The notes under the pieces were generated by a model. It had not been told where the DNA came from, ran no database searches, and worked only from the letters and a program-made list of their open reading frames with translations. Of a DNA stretch of 64,000 bases, positions 9,798 through 27,286 are shown piece by piece. Source of the stretch: Accumulibacter sp. (GTDB taxonomy: Bacteria > Pseudomonadota > Gammaproteobacteria > Burkholderiales > Rhodocyclaceae). The DNA lies in contig JACKLX010000001.1 of assembly GCA_024235695.1 (NCBI GenBank), positions 124,001-188,000 of the forward strand, in the 5' to 3' direction. Position 1 is the stretch's first letter. Every line of letters starts with the position of its first letter. Position numbers and translations under genes: made by a program.

Positions 9798-9875
9798 GCC
9801 GCCCGAGGCTCCGCTCGGCGCTACCGATGCCGCAGGGGGTGTGCAAGGCGCTCGGCCAGCACGGCGGCTGTTGCG

Positions 9876-10394
9876 TCATTCCGGCGAATAGACGAGCTCG
9901 ACACGACGCATCTTCTGCCGGCAACGGGGCGTCTTGCAGACAGCGGGGGTCTTCTCGCTGCCGACGCTGTAGCGGTGAATCTGCACCGACGGAACGCGAT
10001 AGGCGCGCAGGATCTGGCGTACCGCGGCGACCCGCTGCTCGGCAATTGCGACGTTGTAGCTGCGGCTGCCGAGATCGTCGGTATAACCGATCAGGGTCAC
10101 CGACGTTTCGGGATTGGCCTTGAGATACTCGGCGTGCTGTTGCAGTTTCGCCTTGCCGCGACTGCTGACCTTGACGCCGCCGAGCGGAAAATAGATGTTG
10201 TTCTCGTCCTTGTTGGCGGCGATCACTTTTTCCTCGGCCGCCGCCTGCACCGCCTGCTCCTTGACCGCTGCGGCCTGCCGCTCGGCCTCGGCGTCCGCCT
10301 GCGACTCCTCCTGCTGCCATGGCCACGCGCCGCATCCCGACAGCAGCAGGGTGGCGGCAATGGTGACGCACAAACGGCGGCTAGAGGTCAGCAT
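9876..10394 (-). CDS. OmpA-family lipoprotein
   Basis: A 172-residue outer-membrane lipoprotein. The signal peptide ends in a lipobox LLLSGC (cysteine at about residue 21). An alanine/glutamate-rich coiled segment (about 28-58) leads into an OmpA C-terminal peptidoglycan-binding domain (about 65-165), with 'VTLIGYTDDLGS' and 'NVAIAEQRVAAVRQIL' matching the TDxxGs..N..LSxxRA pattern. It probably tethers the outer membrane to the wall. Start at 10394 is the only ATG that gives a complete signal peptide. A conserved cysteine pair near the C-terminus ('VCKTPRC') is less usual. Confidence 0.88.
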   Translation of the reverse strand: MLTSSRRLCVTIAATLLLSGCGAWPWQQEESQADAEAERQAAAVKEQAVQAAAEEKVIAANKDENNIYFPLGGVKVSSRGKAKLQQHAEYLKANPETSVTLIGYTDDLGSRSYNVAIAEQRVAAVRQILRAYRVPSVQIHRYSVGSEKTPAVCKTPRCRQKMRRVELVYSPE

Positions 10395-10531
10395 GAACAA
10401 TCGGCTCCCGGACAACGGATGGTCGTTGGTGCGGGCTCGCCGAGCTTGCCAGCACCCGGCAGCCAACACCCGCAGCAGGCGAATGGTACACCGCCGCGCC
10501 GGTCGTCCGCCAGGCCGCGTCGGCGGCGCAG

Positions 10532-11836
10532 CTATCGCGGCCGCTCGGCCATGAAGCCCATCGCCAGCTGCTGATAGAGTTCGGGACTGACCCGCGAACT
10601 GACCGCATTGGCGATCAGCGCAACGGCCATCAGGCTGATCACCATGCCGTGGCCATCGATCATCTCCATGACGATGATCGCCGCGGTGATCGGCGATTGC
10701 GTGACGGCGGCCAGGAAGCCGGCCATGCACAGCGCCGTGATCGGCACCGCGTTCACCGCGAAACCGAAGATCTCGCAGGTACTGGCGCCAAGCGCGGCAC
10801 CGACCGCCAGCGACGGCGCGAAGATGCCGCCAGGAATGCCGGAGTAATAGGTGACGATGGTCGCCACGTAGCGGGTAATGGGCGCGTGCCATGGCGCCGA
10901 CAGGGCTTCGCCGGCGACCAGCGAACTGGTCACCGAATAGCCACTGCCGTAGGACAAGCCGCCGCCGAGCCAGCCGACCAGCGCCACGATCAGTCCGCAG
11001 CAACCGGCAAAGCGAACCGGATAGGCGCTGCGCCACTTCCAGAGGATGAAGGCCGGGTGCTTTTGCGGCCACAGCAGCAGGCGGCTGAAAACGCCGCCGA
11101 GCGTTCCGCAGAGCATGCCATAGACCAGCACCGGGATGCCGATCTCGCTGAATTGCGAGATCTTCATTCGCCCGAAGTGGTGGTAGTTGCCCTCCAGGGC
11201 GATGGCGACCAGACCCGAGAGGATGATCGTGCTGACCAGGATGCCGGTGGTCTTGGCTTCGAGGCGCTTGCCCAGTTCCTCGACGGCGAAGACGACACCG
11301 GCAAGCGGCGTGTTGAACGCGGCGGCGATTCCCGCCGCGCCGCCGGCGAGAATCAGATCGGCCGGGGCGATTGCCCGCGAGTGCGGCAGCAGTCGGTGCG
11401 CGAAGTGCAGGATCGACGCCGCGACCTGCGCCGACGGACCTTCGCGCCCGGCCGAAAAGCCGCCGAGCAGCGCCAGGCAGCCGACGCCCATCTTGCCGAC
11501 GGCGATACGCAGCGAGACCAGGTGGCCGACCGCCTCGCCACGCGCCGCCAGACGAGTCGCCGCGATCACCTGCGGAATGCCGCTGCCTTGCGACCCCGGG
11601 AAAAAGCGCCGTGTCAGCCACACCGCCGCCATCCCGGCAAGGGGCGCGGCGACGAACGGGACCCAGGGGAAAGGCAGGCCGGGATGGGTATTGGCGAGCT
11701 TGAAGAAGGTAGACAGCGCCAGGTCGGCGAGCCGGGTGAAAGCGACCACGGCCAGGCCGGCGACGGCGGCGGCTCCCCACAGGGTCAAACGGGTGCGCCA
11801 CCTGAAGGCACTGAGCCTGCCTCGGAAAAGGTTCAT
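10532..11836 (-). CDS. clcA: ClC-type chloride channel / H+-Cl- antiporter
   Basis: A 434-residue ClC protein with the selectivity-filter blocks GSGIPQ (about residue 83), GREGPS carrying the gating glutamate (about 130), and GGIFAPS (about 340). The 'FNTPLAGVVFAVEE' segment retains the glutamate pair that in exchangers includes the internal proton glutamate, so antiport rather than passive conduction is more likely. No CBS domain follows. I chose ATG at 11836 ('MNLFRG'), just before the first amphipathic helix; the upstream frame is arginine-rich and non-conserved-looking. Confidence 0.92.
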   Translation of the reverse strand: MNLFRGRLSAFRWRTRLTLWGAAAVAGLAVVAFTRLADLALSTFFKLANTHPGLPFPWVPFVAAPLAGMAAVWLTRRFFPGSQGSGIPQVIAATRLAARGEAVGHLVSLRIAVGKMGVGCLALLGGFSAGREGPSAQVAASILHFAHRLLPHSRAIAPADLILAGGAAGIAAAFNTPLAGVVFAVEELGKRLEAKTTGILVSTIILSGLVAIALEGNYHHFGRMKISQFSEIGIPVLVYGMLCGTLGGVFSRLLLWPQKHPAFILWKWRSAYPVRFAGCCGLIVALVGWLGGGLSYGSGYSVTSSLVAGEALSAPWHAPITRYVATIVTYYSGIPGGIFAPSLAVGAALGASTCEIFGFAVNAVPITALCMAGFLAAVTQSPITAAIIVMEMIDGHGMVISLMAVALIANAVSSRVSPELYQQLAMGFMAERPR

Positions 11837-12372
11837 GCGGTTCCTATCGGTTGCGGTGTCACCGGCCACCGGCTGCGCGGCCCGTTCGTCAAGCGAGCGG
11901 GCGAGTGAAGCGCCGTCGCCGCGGGGTCCGCGAATCGGCACAATGCATGCGCCGGTGGCGAATTCGCAGCGTAACCGAATCGACCCGTGCGGGGAAGTCT
12001 AACACCGGCGGCGGCGATTCAGATTGAACTTCGACTGGTCCCGCGAAAACCCGTTCGCCGCGAGAAAGTGGCCGCGGACGGGGAACTTTCGCCATCCGCC
12101 GGATGCCGACACGCCGCTGGCCGCCGGCGCCGAGCCAATCGCCGCCGACGCCGCTGTCCGGACGGGGAAGGACGCCGCAAGGCAGCGAAATGCAACGCCG
12201 CCAGGGGCGGCGGACGACAAACGCAGGTATATTGGAGAAATCGGCCAAGGCCCGCGCCGGCGTCCCGACGACGCCGAAGGCGCTGCGGGAGCAGTCACCG
12301 CCGTGCCCTCACCGATGGCCGTCGATCCCGGTCGGCGGCAAACAGCAACCCTTGAAGGAGAAGGAGAAGCCC
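11837..12372. other. Divergent intergenic region, clcA / peptidase C26
   Basis: About 535 bp between two divergently transcribed genes. Open frames pass through on both strands but none has a start signal or protein-like features. Promoters for both genes must lie here; I cannot identify convincing hexamers. Confidence 0.4.
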
Positions 12373-13155
12373 ATGAGCTGGCGCCCTCTGCGGATCGGCC
12401 TTTCCGCACGCATCTACCACCCGCAGGCCGGCGCGACCGGCCTGCAGTCGAAGTCGCTGCACTATCTCGAACAGTCGGTTGCCCACTGGACGATGTCGCG
12501 CGATGTAATGGTGTTCATGATTCCGGCAGTCAGCGGCGACGGCATCGTCAATCGCAGCAGCATCCGGCTCTCGGACTACCCGCAGTATCTCGACGGGCTG
12601 ATCCTGCAAGGCGGCGCCGACGTCAATCCGCAAAGCTACGGCGAGGAAGCGCTGCACCCGGATTGGGCGGGCGACATGGTTCGCGACGCCTACGAGATGG
12701 AGCTGCTGCACGAGTTCATGGAGGCGGGAAAAGCGGTACTCGGCATCTGCCGTGGCGCGCAGCTGATCAACGTCGCGCTCGGCGGCACGCTGTACCAGGA
12801 TATCGCGACCCAGGTCGAAGCAGCGAGCACGCATGTGCACGCCAATTACGACCGCCACAGCCATGCCGTCGAATGGTCCGCGGAATCCGGCCTGGCCAAG
12901 CTCTACCCAGGCCTCGGCGGCGGCCGGGTGGTGTCGATTCACCACCAGGCGATCAAGTCACTGGGACGCGGCCTGCAGGTCGAGGCGCGCAGTGCCGATG
13001 ATGGCCTGATCGAAGCGATCCGCCTGCACGGGAAACCCTACGTCCTGGGCCTGCAATGGCACCCCGAGTTCCACACCCCGGGCAGCCCCGATCTGCTCGA
13101 CAGTACGCCGCTGCTCGAGGAGTTCCTCAACGCCGCGCGCGGCCGACGCTGGTAA
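12373..13155 (+). CDS. Gamma-glutamyl hydrolase-like class I amidotransferase (peptidase C26)
   Basis: A 260-residue protein with the catalytic cysteine in 'LGICRGAQLINVALGG' (about residue 125) and the His-Glu pair in 'LQWHPEFH' (about 225), the triad of class I glutamine amidotransferase-like hydrolases such as PuuD. PuuD hydrolyses gamma-glutamyl-GABA in putrescine breakdown. No other puu gene is nearby, so the substrate is uncertain. AAGGAGAAGGAGAAG just before ATG 12373 decides the start, although the frame is open for about 90 codons upstream. Confidence 0.88.
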   Translation: MSWRPLRIGLSARIYHPQAGATGLQSKSLHYLEQSVAHWTMSRDVMVFMIPAVSGDGIVNRSSIRLSDYPQYLDGLILQGGADVNPQSYGEEALHPDWAGDMVRDAYEMELLHEFMEAGKAVLGICRGAQLINVALGGTLYQDIATQVEAASTHVHANYDRHSHAVEWSAESGLAKLYPGLGGGRVVSIHHQAIKSLGRGLQVEARSADDGLIEAIRLHGKPYVLGLQWHPEFHTPGSPDLLDSTPLLEEFLNAARGRRW

Positions 13156-13193
13156 GCAAGGCTACCCGGCCAGCCGGCTGAACGACGCCGGAG

Positions 13194-13229
13194 GCGGGTG
13201 GGGGCGCGTCAGGCGGCGCCCTCACCCGC
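13194..13229. terminator. Hairpin between convergent genes
   Basis: Two 14-base arms (13194-13207 and 13216-13229) pair with a single mismatch around an 8-base loop. The hairpin sits in the 108-bp gap between the convergent peptidase and malQ-treY genes and could stop transcription from both sides. There is no T-run, so Rho-independent strength is doubtful. Confidence 0.5.
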
Positions 13230-13263
13230 GTGGCTCAGCCCGGGAAAAGCGCCGGCCCGGCGA

Positions 13264-18395
<5,132 letters not shown>

Positions 18396-18399
<4 letters not shown>

Positions 18400-20231
18400 C
18401 GGCTATCTCCCGAGTCCAGGTGCCAGGCCACCGACCAGGGCGGCAGGCGCCCGCTGGCCAACGCGGCGGCATCGAGCCCGGCGCTGGCGTACAGCAGCTG
18501 GCCGGTTGGTGGTGTGGCGTCGACCGGGTCCTCGCCAAGATTGGCGAGCAGCTTCAGCCTGCTGCCGTCGCCGAGGCGCCAGTCGATCGCCAGCGTCCGC
18601 GCCGACGGCATGGTCAGCTGCGGATCGCCGTTGCCCATGCCGGCCAGGCGCGGCACGATCCACTGCCAGCGCAGCGCCAGCAATTTTCGGTAGAGCTCGA
18701 GCGTTGCCCGGTGCGGCGCGCGCTCGATGGCGCTCCAGTCGAGCACGCAGGCGTCGAAAGTCTCGCGGGCGTTGGGGTCGGGGATGCTCTCACGCACCGC
18801 CGGGTCGGCAAAACGCGCAAAGCGCGAGAACTCGCGGCGGCGACCTTCGGTCACCAGGCGAGCGAGCTCGGGGCCGAATTCGCAGAAGAACAGGAAGGGC
18901 TGGCTGGTGGCAAACTCCTCGCCCATGAACAGCAGCGGTGGTTGCGGCGCCAGCAGCAACACCGCGGTGACCGCTTCCATCGCCACCGGTGAGGCGAGGT
19001 GGCTCAGCCGCTCGCCGAAAGCGCGGTTGCCGATCTGATCGTGATTCTGCAGGAAATTGATGAACGCCGCGGGCGGCAGCTGGGCACTCACCTCGCCACG
19101 CCGTTCGCCGTTGGCGAAGGTCGACGCTTCGCCCTGATAGGCGAAGCCCTCGCTCAGGCAGCGGCCGAGCAGCCGCGCCGGCTCGGCCGCGTAGTCGATG
19201 TAGTAACCATCGGTCTCGCCGGTGGCGAGCACGTGAAAACAGTGGTGAATGTCGTCGTTCCACTGCGCCGTGCCTTGCAGCAAACGGCCGAAGTCGTCGC
19301 GCGTCAGGTAGCGAGCCTGGTTGCGCTCGTTCTCGAGAACCATGTGCACGTGTCGCGCGCGGCCGGGCACCGCCTTGAAGGCGGCCGCCAGCTCCTCGAC
19401 GATGTCCGGCGAGCTGTCGTCGCAGATGGCATGAATGGCATCGAGGCGCAGGCCGTCGAGATGAAACTCCTCCAGCCAGTAGAGAACGTTGTGCACGAAG
19501 AAGTCGCGCACCGCCCGGCTACCCTCGCCGTCGAAGTTGATCGCGGCCCCCCACGGCGTTTCATGACGCGGGTTGAAGAAGTCCGGCGCGTAGGCGTGCA
19601 GGTAGTTGCCTTCGGGTCCGAAGTGGTTATAGACAACGTCGAGCAGCACCATCAGCCCGCGCTCGTGCGCCGCGGCGATCAGGCGCTTGAAGTCCTCGGG
19701 ACGGCCGTAGGCGGCATCCGGCGCAAACGGCAGGACGCCATCGTAACCCCAGTTGCGACCGCCGGGAAAATCGGCGACGGGCATGATCTCGAGCGCCGTG
19801 ACGCCGAGCTCGACCAGATAGTCGAGCCGATCGATGGCGCCGGTGAAGTCGCCCGCAGCGGTGAAGCTGCCGATGTGCAGCTCGTAGAGCACCGCTTCCT
19901 CCCAGGGCCGACCGCGCCATTCGCCGTCGGGCCAGTCGAAGGCGGCGGCGTCGACCACCTCGGAGGCACCATGGACATCGTCCGGGTTGAAGCGCGAGGC
20001 CGGGTCGGGTACCAGCAGGCCGTCGGGCAGCCGAAAGAGATAGCGGTTGCCGGCTCGCGCTTCGGCGACGGTGAGCTCGAACCAGCCACCGGCGGCGGCG
20101 CTCATCGGCAACTCGGCGGCGCCGTCGAGTTGCAGCCCGACGGCGTCCACCCCGGGTGCCCAGAGACGAAAACGAACGCCACCGCCGGTCAGCGGTTCAG
20201 CGCCAAAGGGCATGCTGTGCTGGCGCTTCAT
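18396..20231 (-). CDS. treZ: Malto-oligosyltrehalose trehalohydrolase
   Basis: A 611-residue GH13 enzyme that cuts trehalose off maltooligosyl trehalose made by TreY. An N-terminal E-set/CBM48 domain ('GGVRFRLWAPGVDAVGLQL', about residues 17-35) precedes the barrel. Catalytic positions are the Asp in 'GLRLDAIHAI' (about 245), the Glu in 'VLENERNQ' (about 280) and the Asp in 'LQNHDQIGN' (about 375). Its start overlaps the glgX stop and its stop overlaps the malQ-treY start (ATGA at both junctions), so glgX-treZ-malQ/treY are translationally linked. Confidence 0.95.
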
Positions 20232-22360
20232 GATTGCTTCCTTTGCATCAGGAGAGCCAGCGAGCGGCTCTCGAGCGGATAGTTGTCGCCACCCTGGAAG
20301 ACGCCGTCGGCGACCAGTCCGTCGGCGATGTGGGTGTCGAGGACGCTGTGCCATTCGTCGCCTGGCCGCAATACCGGCAGACGGAATTCGATGTTCTCGT
20401 GGTGGCTGTTGAACAGCAGCAGGATATTGTCGTCATGGACGGCGCGGCCACGACCGTCGCGTTCCTCCATCGCCTGACCGTCGAGGTAGACGCCAAGACT
20501 GCGCGCGAAATCGTGCGCCCACTCATGGTCGCTCATTTCGCTGCCGTCTGGCTTGAACCAGTGAATGTCCTTGACCGCCGAACCCTGGATGGCGCGACCC
20601 TGGAAAAAATTGCGACGGCGGAAGACGGGATGCTCGCGGCGCAGGGTGATGATCCGCTGTACGAAAGCCATGAAGTTGCGGTCGGTCTCCGAAAGATCCC
20701 AGTTGACCCAGCTGATCTCGTTGTCCTGGCAATAGGCATTGTTGTTGCCGCCCTGGCTGCGACCCATCTCGTCGCCGGCGAGCAGCATCGGCACGCCCTG
20801 CGAGACGAAAAGCGTCGCCAGCATGTTGCGTTTCTGACGCGCGCGCAGTTCGTTGACACCCGCGTCGTCGGTTGGCCCCTCGGCGCCGCAGTTCCAGGAG
20901 TTGTTGTTGTCGGTGCCGTCCTGGTTGTTCTCGCAATTGGCCTCGTTGTGCTTGCCGTTGTAGCTCACCAGGTCGTGCAGCGTGAAACCGTCGTGGGCGG
21001 TGATGAAGTTGACGCTGGCGTAGGGCTTGCGACCGCTGTGCTCGTAGAAGTCGCTGGAGCCGGTCAGCCGGCGTGCGAAATCGCCGATCAGGCCGCCGTC
21101 GCCTTTCCAGTAGGAGCGCATGGTGTCGCGGTAGTGGTCATTCCACTCGCCCCAGCCGGCCGGAAAGTTGCCCACCTGGTAGCCACCTTCACCAAGGTCC
21201 CAGGGCTCGGCGATCAGCTTGACCTGCGACAGCACCGGATCCTGCAGCAGGATGTCGAAGAAGGCACCAAGGCGGTTGACTTCGTGCAGTTCACGCGCCA
21301 GGGCCGAGGCCAGATCGAAACGGAAACCGTCGACGTGCATCTCCAGCACCCAGTAGCGCAGCGAGTCCATGATCATCTGCAGGACACGCGGCTGCTGCAG
21401 GTTGAGGGTGTTGCCGCAACCGGTGTAGTCCATGCAGTAACGGCGATTGTCAGCGACCAGGCGATAGTACGAGGCGTTGTCGACGCCCCGGAATGACAGC
21501 GTCGGCCCGAGATGGCTGCCTTCGGCGGTGTGGTTGTAGACCACGTCGAGGATGACCTCGATATCGTGCGAGTGGAAGGTCTTGACCATGGTCTTGAACT
21601 CGCTGATCGAACCCGAGGAACTGTAGCGGTGATCGGGCGCGAAAAAGCCGATCGAGTTGTAGCCCCAGTAGTTGGTCAGCCCGCGCTCGATCAGGTGGCG
21701 GTCGTTGATGAAGGCGTGCACCGGCATCAGTTCGACCGAGGTGATGCCGAGCCGCTTGAGGTGATCGATGACCGGCGCCGTCGCCAGTCCGGCGTAGGTG
21801 CCACGCAAGGCCGGCGGCACTTCCGGATGCTTCATCGTGAAGCCGCGCACGTGCATCTCGTAGACCACCATGTCCGACCAGGGAATATTGGGTGCGCGGT
21901 CGTTGCCCCAGGTGAAGGCCGGATCGATGACCCGTGACTTCGGGATGCCGGCCTGATTGTCACGGCGGTCGAAGGACAGATCCTGGTTGCGGTGACCGAT
22001 CTTGTAACTGAAATGCGCGTCGCTCCAGCGCACCTGGCCGACGATGTCCTTGGCGTAGGGTTCGATGAGCAGCTTGTTGCCATTGAAGCGATGGCCGTTG
22101 GCGGGGTCGTAGGGGCCGTGCACACGGTAACCGTAGAGCAGCCCGGGGCGCGCCTCGGGCAGGTAGCAGTGCCAGATCTGGTCGGTCTGCTCGCGCAGTT
22201 CAATGCGCTGTACCTCGCGCCGCCCGCTGGGATCGAAGAGGCACAGTTCGACGCGCTCGGCGTGTTCCGAAAAGAGGGCGAAGTTGACGCCCTCGCCGTC
22301 CCAGGTGGCACCGCGGGGAGCAGGAGCGCCGGGCCAGACGGCAGTGACGGGAAGGTTCAT
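20228..22360 (-). CDS. glgX: Glycogen debranching enzyme (isoamylase type)
   Basis: A 710-residue GH13 debranching enzyme that hydrolyses alpha-1,6 branch points of glycogen and releases maltodextrins for MalQ and TreY. N-terminal CBM48 ('GEGVNFALFSEHAERVELCL', about 22-41), barrel motifs 'DVVYNHTAEG', nucleophile in 'GFRFDLASAL', acid Glu in 'LIAEPWDLG' and Asp in 'ITAHDGFTL' are all present. ATG 22360 follows an AGGAGAT-type site in the short gap after glgC (11 bp). The C-terminus is coupled to treZ by an ATGA overlap. Confidence 0.95.
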   Translation of the reverse strand: MNLPVTAVWPGAPAPRGATWDGEGVNFALFSEHAERVELCLFDPSGRREVQRIELREQTDQIWHCYLPEARPGLLYGYRVHGPYDPANGHRFNGNKLLIEPYAKDIVGQVRWSDAHFSYKIGHRNQDLSFDRRDNQAGIPKSRVIDPAFTWGNDRAPNIPWSDMVVYEMHVRGFTMKHPEVPPALRGTYAGLATAPVIDHLKRLGITSVELMPVHAFINDRHLIERGLTNYWGYNSIGFFAPDHRYSSSGSISEFKTMVKTFHSHDIEVILDVVYNHTAEGSHLGPTLSFRGVDNASYYRLVADNRRYCMDYTGCGNTLNLQQPRVLQMIMDSLRYWVLEMHVDGFRFDLASALARELHEVNRLGAFFDILLQDPVLSQVKLIAEPWDLGEGGYQVGNFPAGWGEWNDHYRDTMRSYWKGDGGLIGDFARRLTGSSDFYEHSGRKPYASVNFITAHDGFTLHDLVSYNGKHNEANCENNQDGTDNNNSWNCGAEGPTDDAGVNELRARQKRNMLATLFVSQGVPMLLAGDEMGRSQGGNNNAYCQDNEISWVNWDLSETDRNFMAFVQRIITLRREHPVFRRRNFFQGRAIQGSAVKDIHWFKPDGSEMSDHEWAHDFARSLGVYLDGQAMEERDGRGRAVHDDNILLLFNSHHENIEFRLPVLRPGDEWHSVLDTHIADGLVADGVFQGGDNYPLESRSLALLMQRKQS

Positions 22361-22371
22361 GGCGAGATCTC

Positions 22372-23595
22372 CTAGATTTGGTACCGGGTTACGTCGGGTA
22401 CGTCCTGGCCCTTGGCCAGCACCACCACGCCGCCGTCGCTGACGGTATAGCGGGCACGGTCGGCGGCGGCGTCGAAGCCGATGCGCGAATTCGCCTCGAT
22501 GACGTTGTAACGGTCGACAATCACCCGCTTGAGGCGCGCGCCACGGCGGATGACGGTGTAGTCCATGATCAGGGAATCCTCGATTTCGACGTCTTCCTCG
22601 ACGACGACTTCGCGACGCAGCATCGAGTTGTTGATGCGTGCGCCACCGACTCGCGAGCCGGCAGCGATGGTGCTGTTGGTGATGTCGCCGGAGATCAGCG
22701 GCGACGGTCCCTGGTAGGAACTCGAGTTGATGAACCACTTCGGATTGAACAGGTTGAAGCGCGGCCTGACGCCAAGGACGTCGTAGTGGGCGGCGTAGTA
22801 GGCGTCGATGTTGCCGACATCGCGCCAGTACGACTGCTCCTCGTAATCGGCGACGCCGGGGACATGATTGTCGGCGAAGTTGTAGGCCAGGACATGGTGG
22901 GTCTTGATCAGCCGCGGCAGGATGTGGTGGCCGAAGTCGTGCTCGCCGTTGGCGTGGGCCTCGCGCAGCGCTTTCAGGAGGACATCGGTGTTGAACAGGT
23001 AGTTGCCCATCGAGCCGTAGGCGCGGCTCGGGTCGCTGGGCATCGGCGGCGGATTGGCGGGTTTTTCGAGAAAGCCGCGGATTCGACTGTGCTCATCGAC
23101 ATCGATGATGCCGAAGGCCGAAGCCTCGGCCAGCGGCACCGGAATCGCTGCCACCGAGACGTCCGCCGAGCCTTGCCGGTGGAATTTGATCATCTGGCGC
23201 ACGTCCATGCGGTAGATGTGATCGGCGCCGAAAACGGCGACCATGTCCGGCGAGTGGCGTTCGATCAGGTTGATGTTCTGGAAAACGGCGTCGGACGTTC
23301 CCTGGAACCACTCGGCGCCGCCGCCCCTCATCTGTGGCGGCACGACAGTGACGAACTGGCCGGTGAAGGCGTTTGAATTGCCCCAGGCCTTGGCGACGTG
23401 CTCGATCAGCGACTGCGACTTGTACTGGACCATCATGTAGATGCCGCGGATCTCCGAATTCACCATGTTACTGAGGACGAAATCGGCGATGCGGTAGCGG
23501 CCGCCGAAGGGCACCGCCGGTTTGGACCGCTCGGCGGTCAATGGATGCAGACGGGAGCCCTGGCCGCCTGCCAGAACCATCGCAAGTACTTTCAT
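22372..23595 (-). CDS. glgC: Glucose-1-phosphate adenylyltransferase
   Basis: A 407-residue ADP-glucose pyrophosphorylase that supplies the glycogen synthase donor. The nucleotide-binding start 'MVLAGGQGSRLHPLT' (about residues 6-20), 'GTSDAVFQN' (about 100-108), 'FGADHIYRMD' (about 128-137) and the C-terminal left-handed beta-helix with hexapeptide-like repeats are visible. The length is a little under E. coli GlgC (431). It lies 24 bp after the treS-maltokinase gene and 11 bp before glgX. No glgA is in this window, so glycogen synthase must be elsewhere. Confidence 0.95.
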   Translation of the reverse strand: MKVLAMVLAGGQGSRLHPLTAERSKPAVPFGGRYRIADFVLSNMVNSEIRGIYMMVQYKSQSLIEHVAKAWGNSNAFTGQFVTVVPPQMRGGGAEWFQGTSDAVFQNINLIERHSPDMVAVFGADHIYRMDVRQMIKFHRQGSADVSVAAIPVPLAEASAFGIIDVDEHSRIRGFLEKPANPPPMPSDPSRAYGSMGNYLFNTDVLLKALREAHANGEHDFGHHILPRLIKTHHVLAYNFADNHVPGVADYEEQSYWRDVGNIDAYYAAHYDVLGVRPRFNLFNPKWFINSSSYQGPSPLISGDITNSTIAAGSRVGGARINNSMLRREVVVEEDVEIEDSLIMDYTVIRRGARLKRVIVDRYNVIEANSRIGFDAAADRARYTVSDGGVVVLAKGQDVPDVTRYQI

Positions 23596-23619
23596 GATGT
23601 TTCTCCTCTAGGGGTGGAA

Positions 23620-26979
<3,360 letters not shown>

Positions 26980-27016
26980 CGTTTCCTCCACTCAAGGGAA
27001 GTCATAGGGTTGCCTG

Positions 27017-27032
27017 TCTCGTCAGGACGAGA
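27017..27032. promoter_or_regulatory. Inverted repeat upstream of treS-mak
   Basis: TCTCGTC-AG-GACGAGA, perfect 7-base arms with a 2-base centre, 38 bp before the treS start codon. The short centre suits a dimeric repressor site better than an RNA hairpin. Its regulator is unknown. Confidence 0.35.
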
Positions 27033-27204
27033 AAGCGCTTGTAGCAAAGCGTCGGTTGCACCCGGCAGATCAGGTTGGCAGGCCGGCACGCGGCCGCCAT
27101 GGGCATCCGGACCCCGCCCGCCTGCCCGCGCCGTGGGTCCGGCCGGGCGCCCGCGGCCGGGAGTCGTCGCCGGCCACCTGGAAATCGTGCAGCATGACGG
27201 GATT

Positions 27205-27234
27205 GGCGGCGGCTGGCAAGTCGCGGCCGCCGCC
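27205..27234 (-). terminator. GC-rich hairpin after glgB
   Basis: Nine-base arms (27205-27213 and 27226-27234, GGCGGCGGC / GCCGCCGCC) around a 12-base loop, about 50 bp past the glgB stop on the minus strand. No T-run follows, so it may only slow polymerase or protect the 3' end. Confidence 0.35.
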
Positions 27235-27286
27235 GGTATAGCCGGATCGATCAGGCGGCGGGCCGCCAGCGGCAATGCCGTGTCCG

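Larger units (their letters stand above)
26980..27286. other. Gap between glgB and treS-mak
   Basis: 307 bp without a gene, inside an otherwise tightly packed minus-strand block. It holds a GC-rich hairpin near the glgB stop (27205-27234, 9-bp arms) and, closer to treS, a perfect 7-bp-arm inverted repeat TCTCGTC-AG-GACGAGA at 27017-27032. The gap makes a separate promoter for the treS-glgC-glgX-treZ-malQ/treY part likely. Confidence 0.5.
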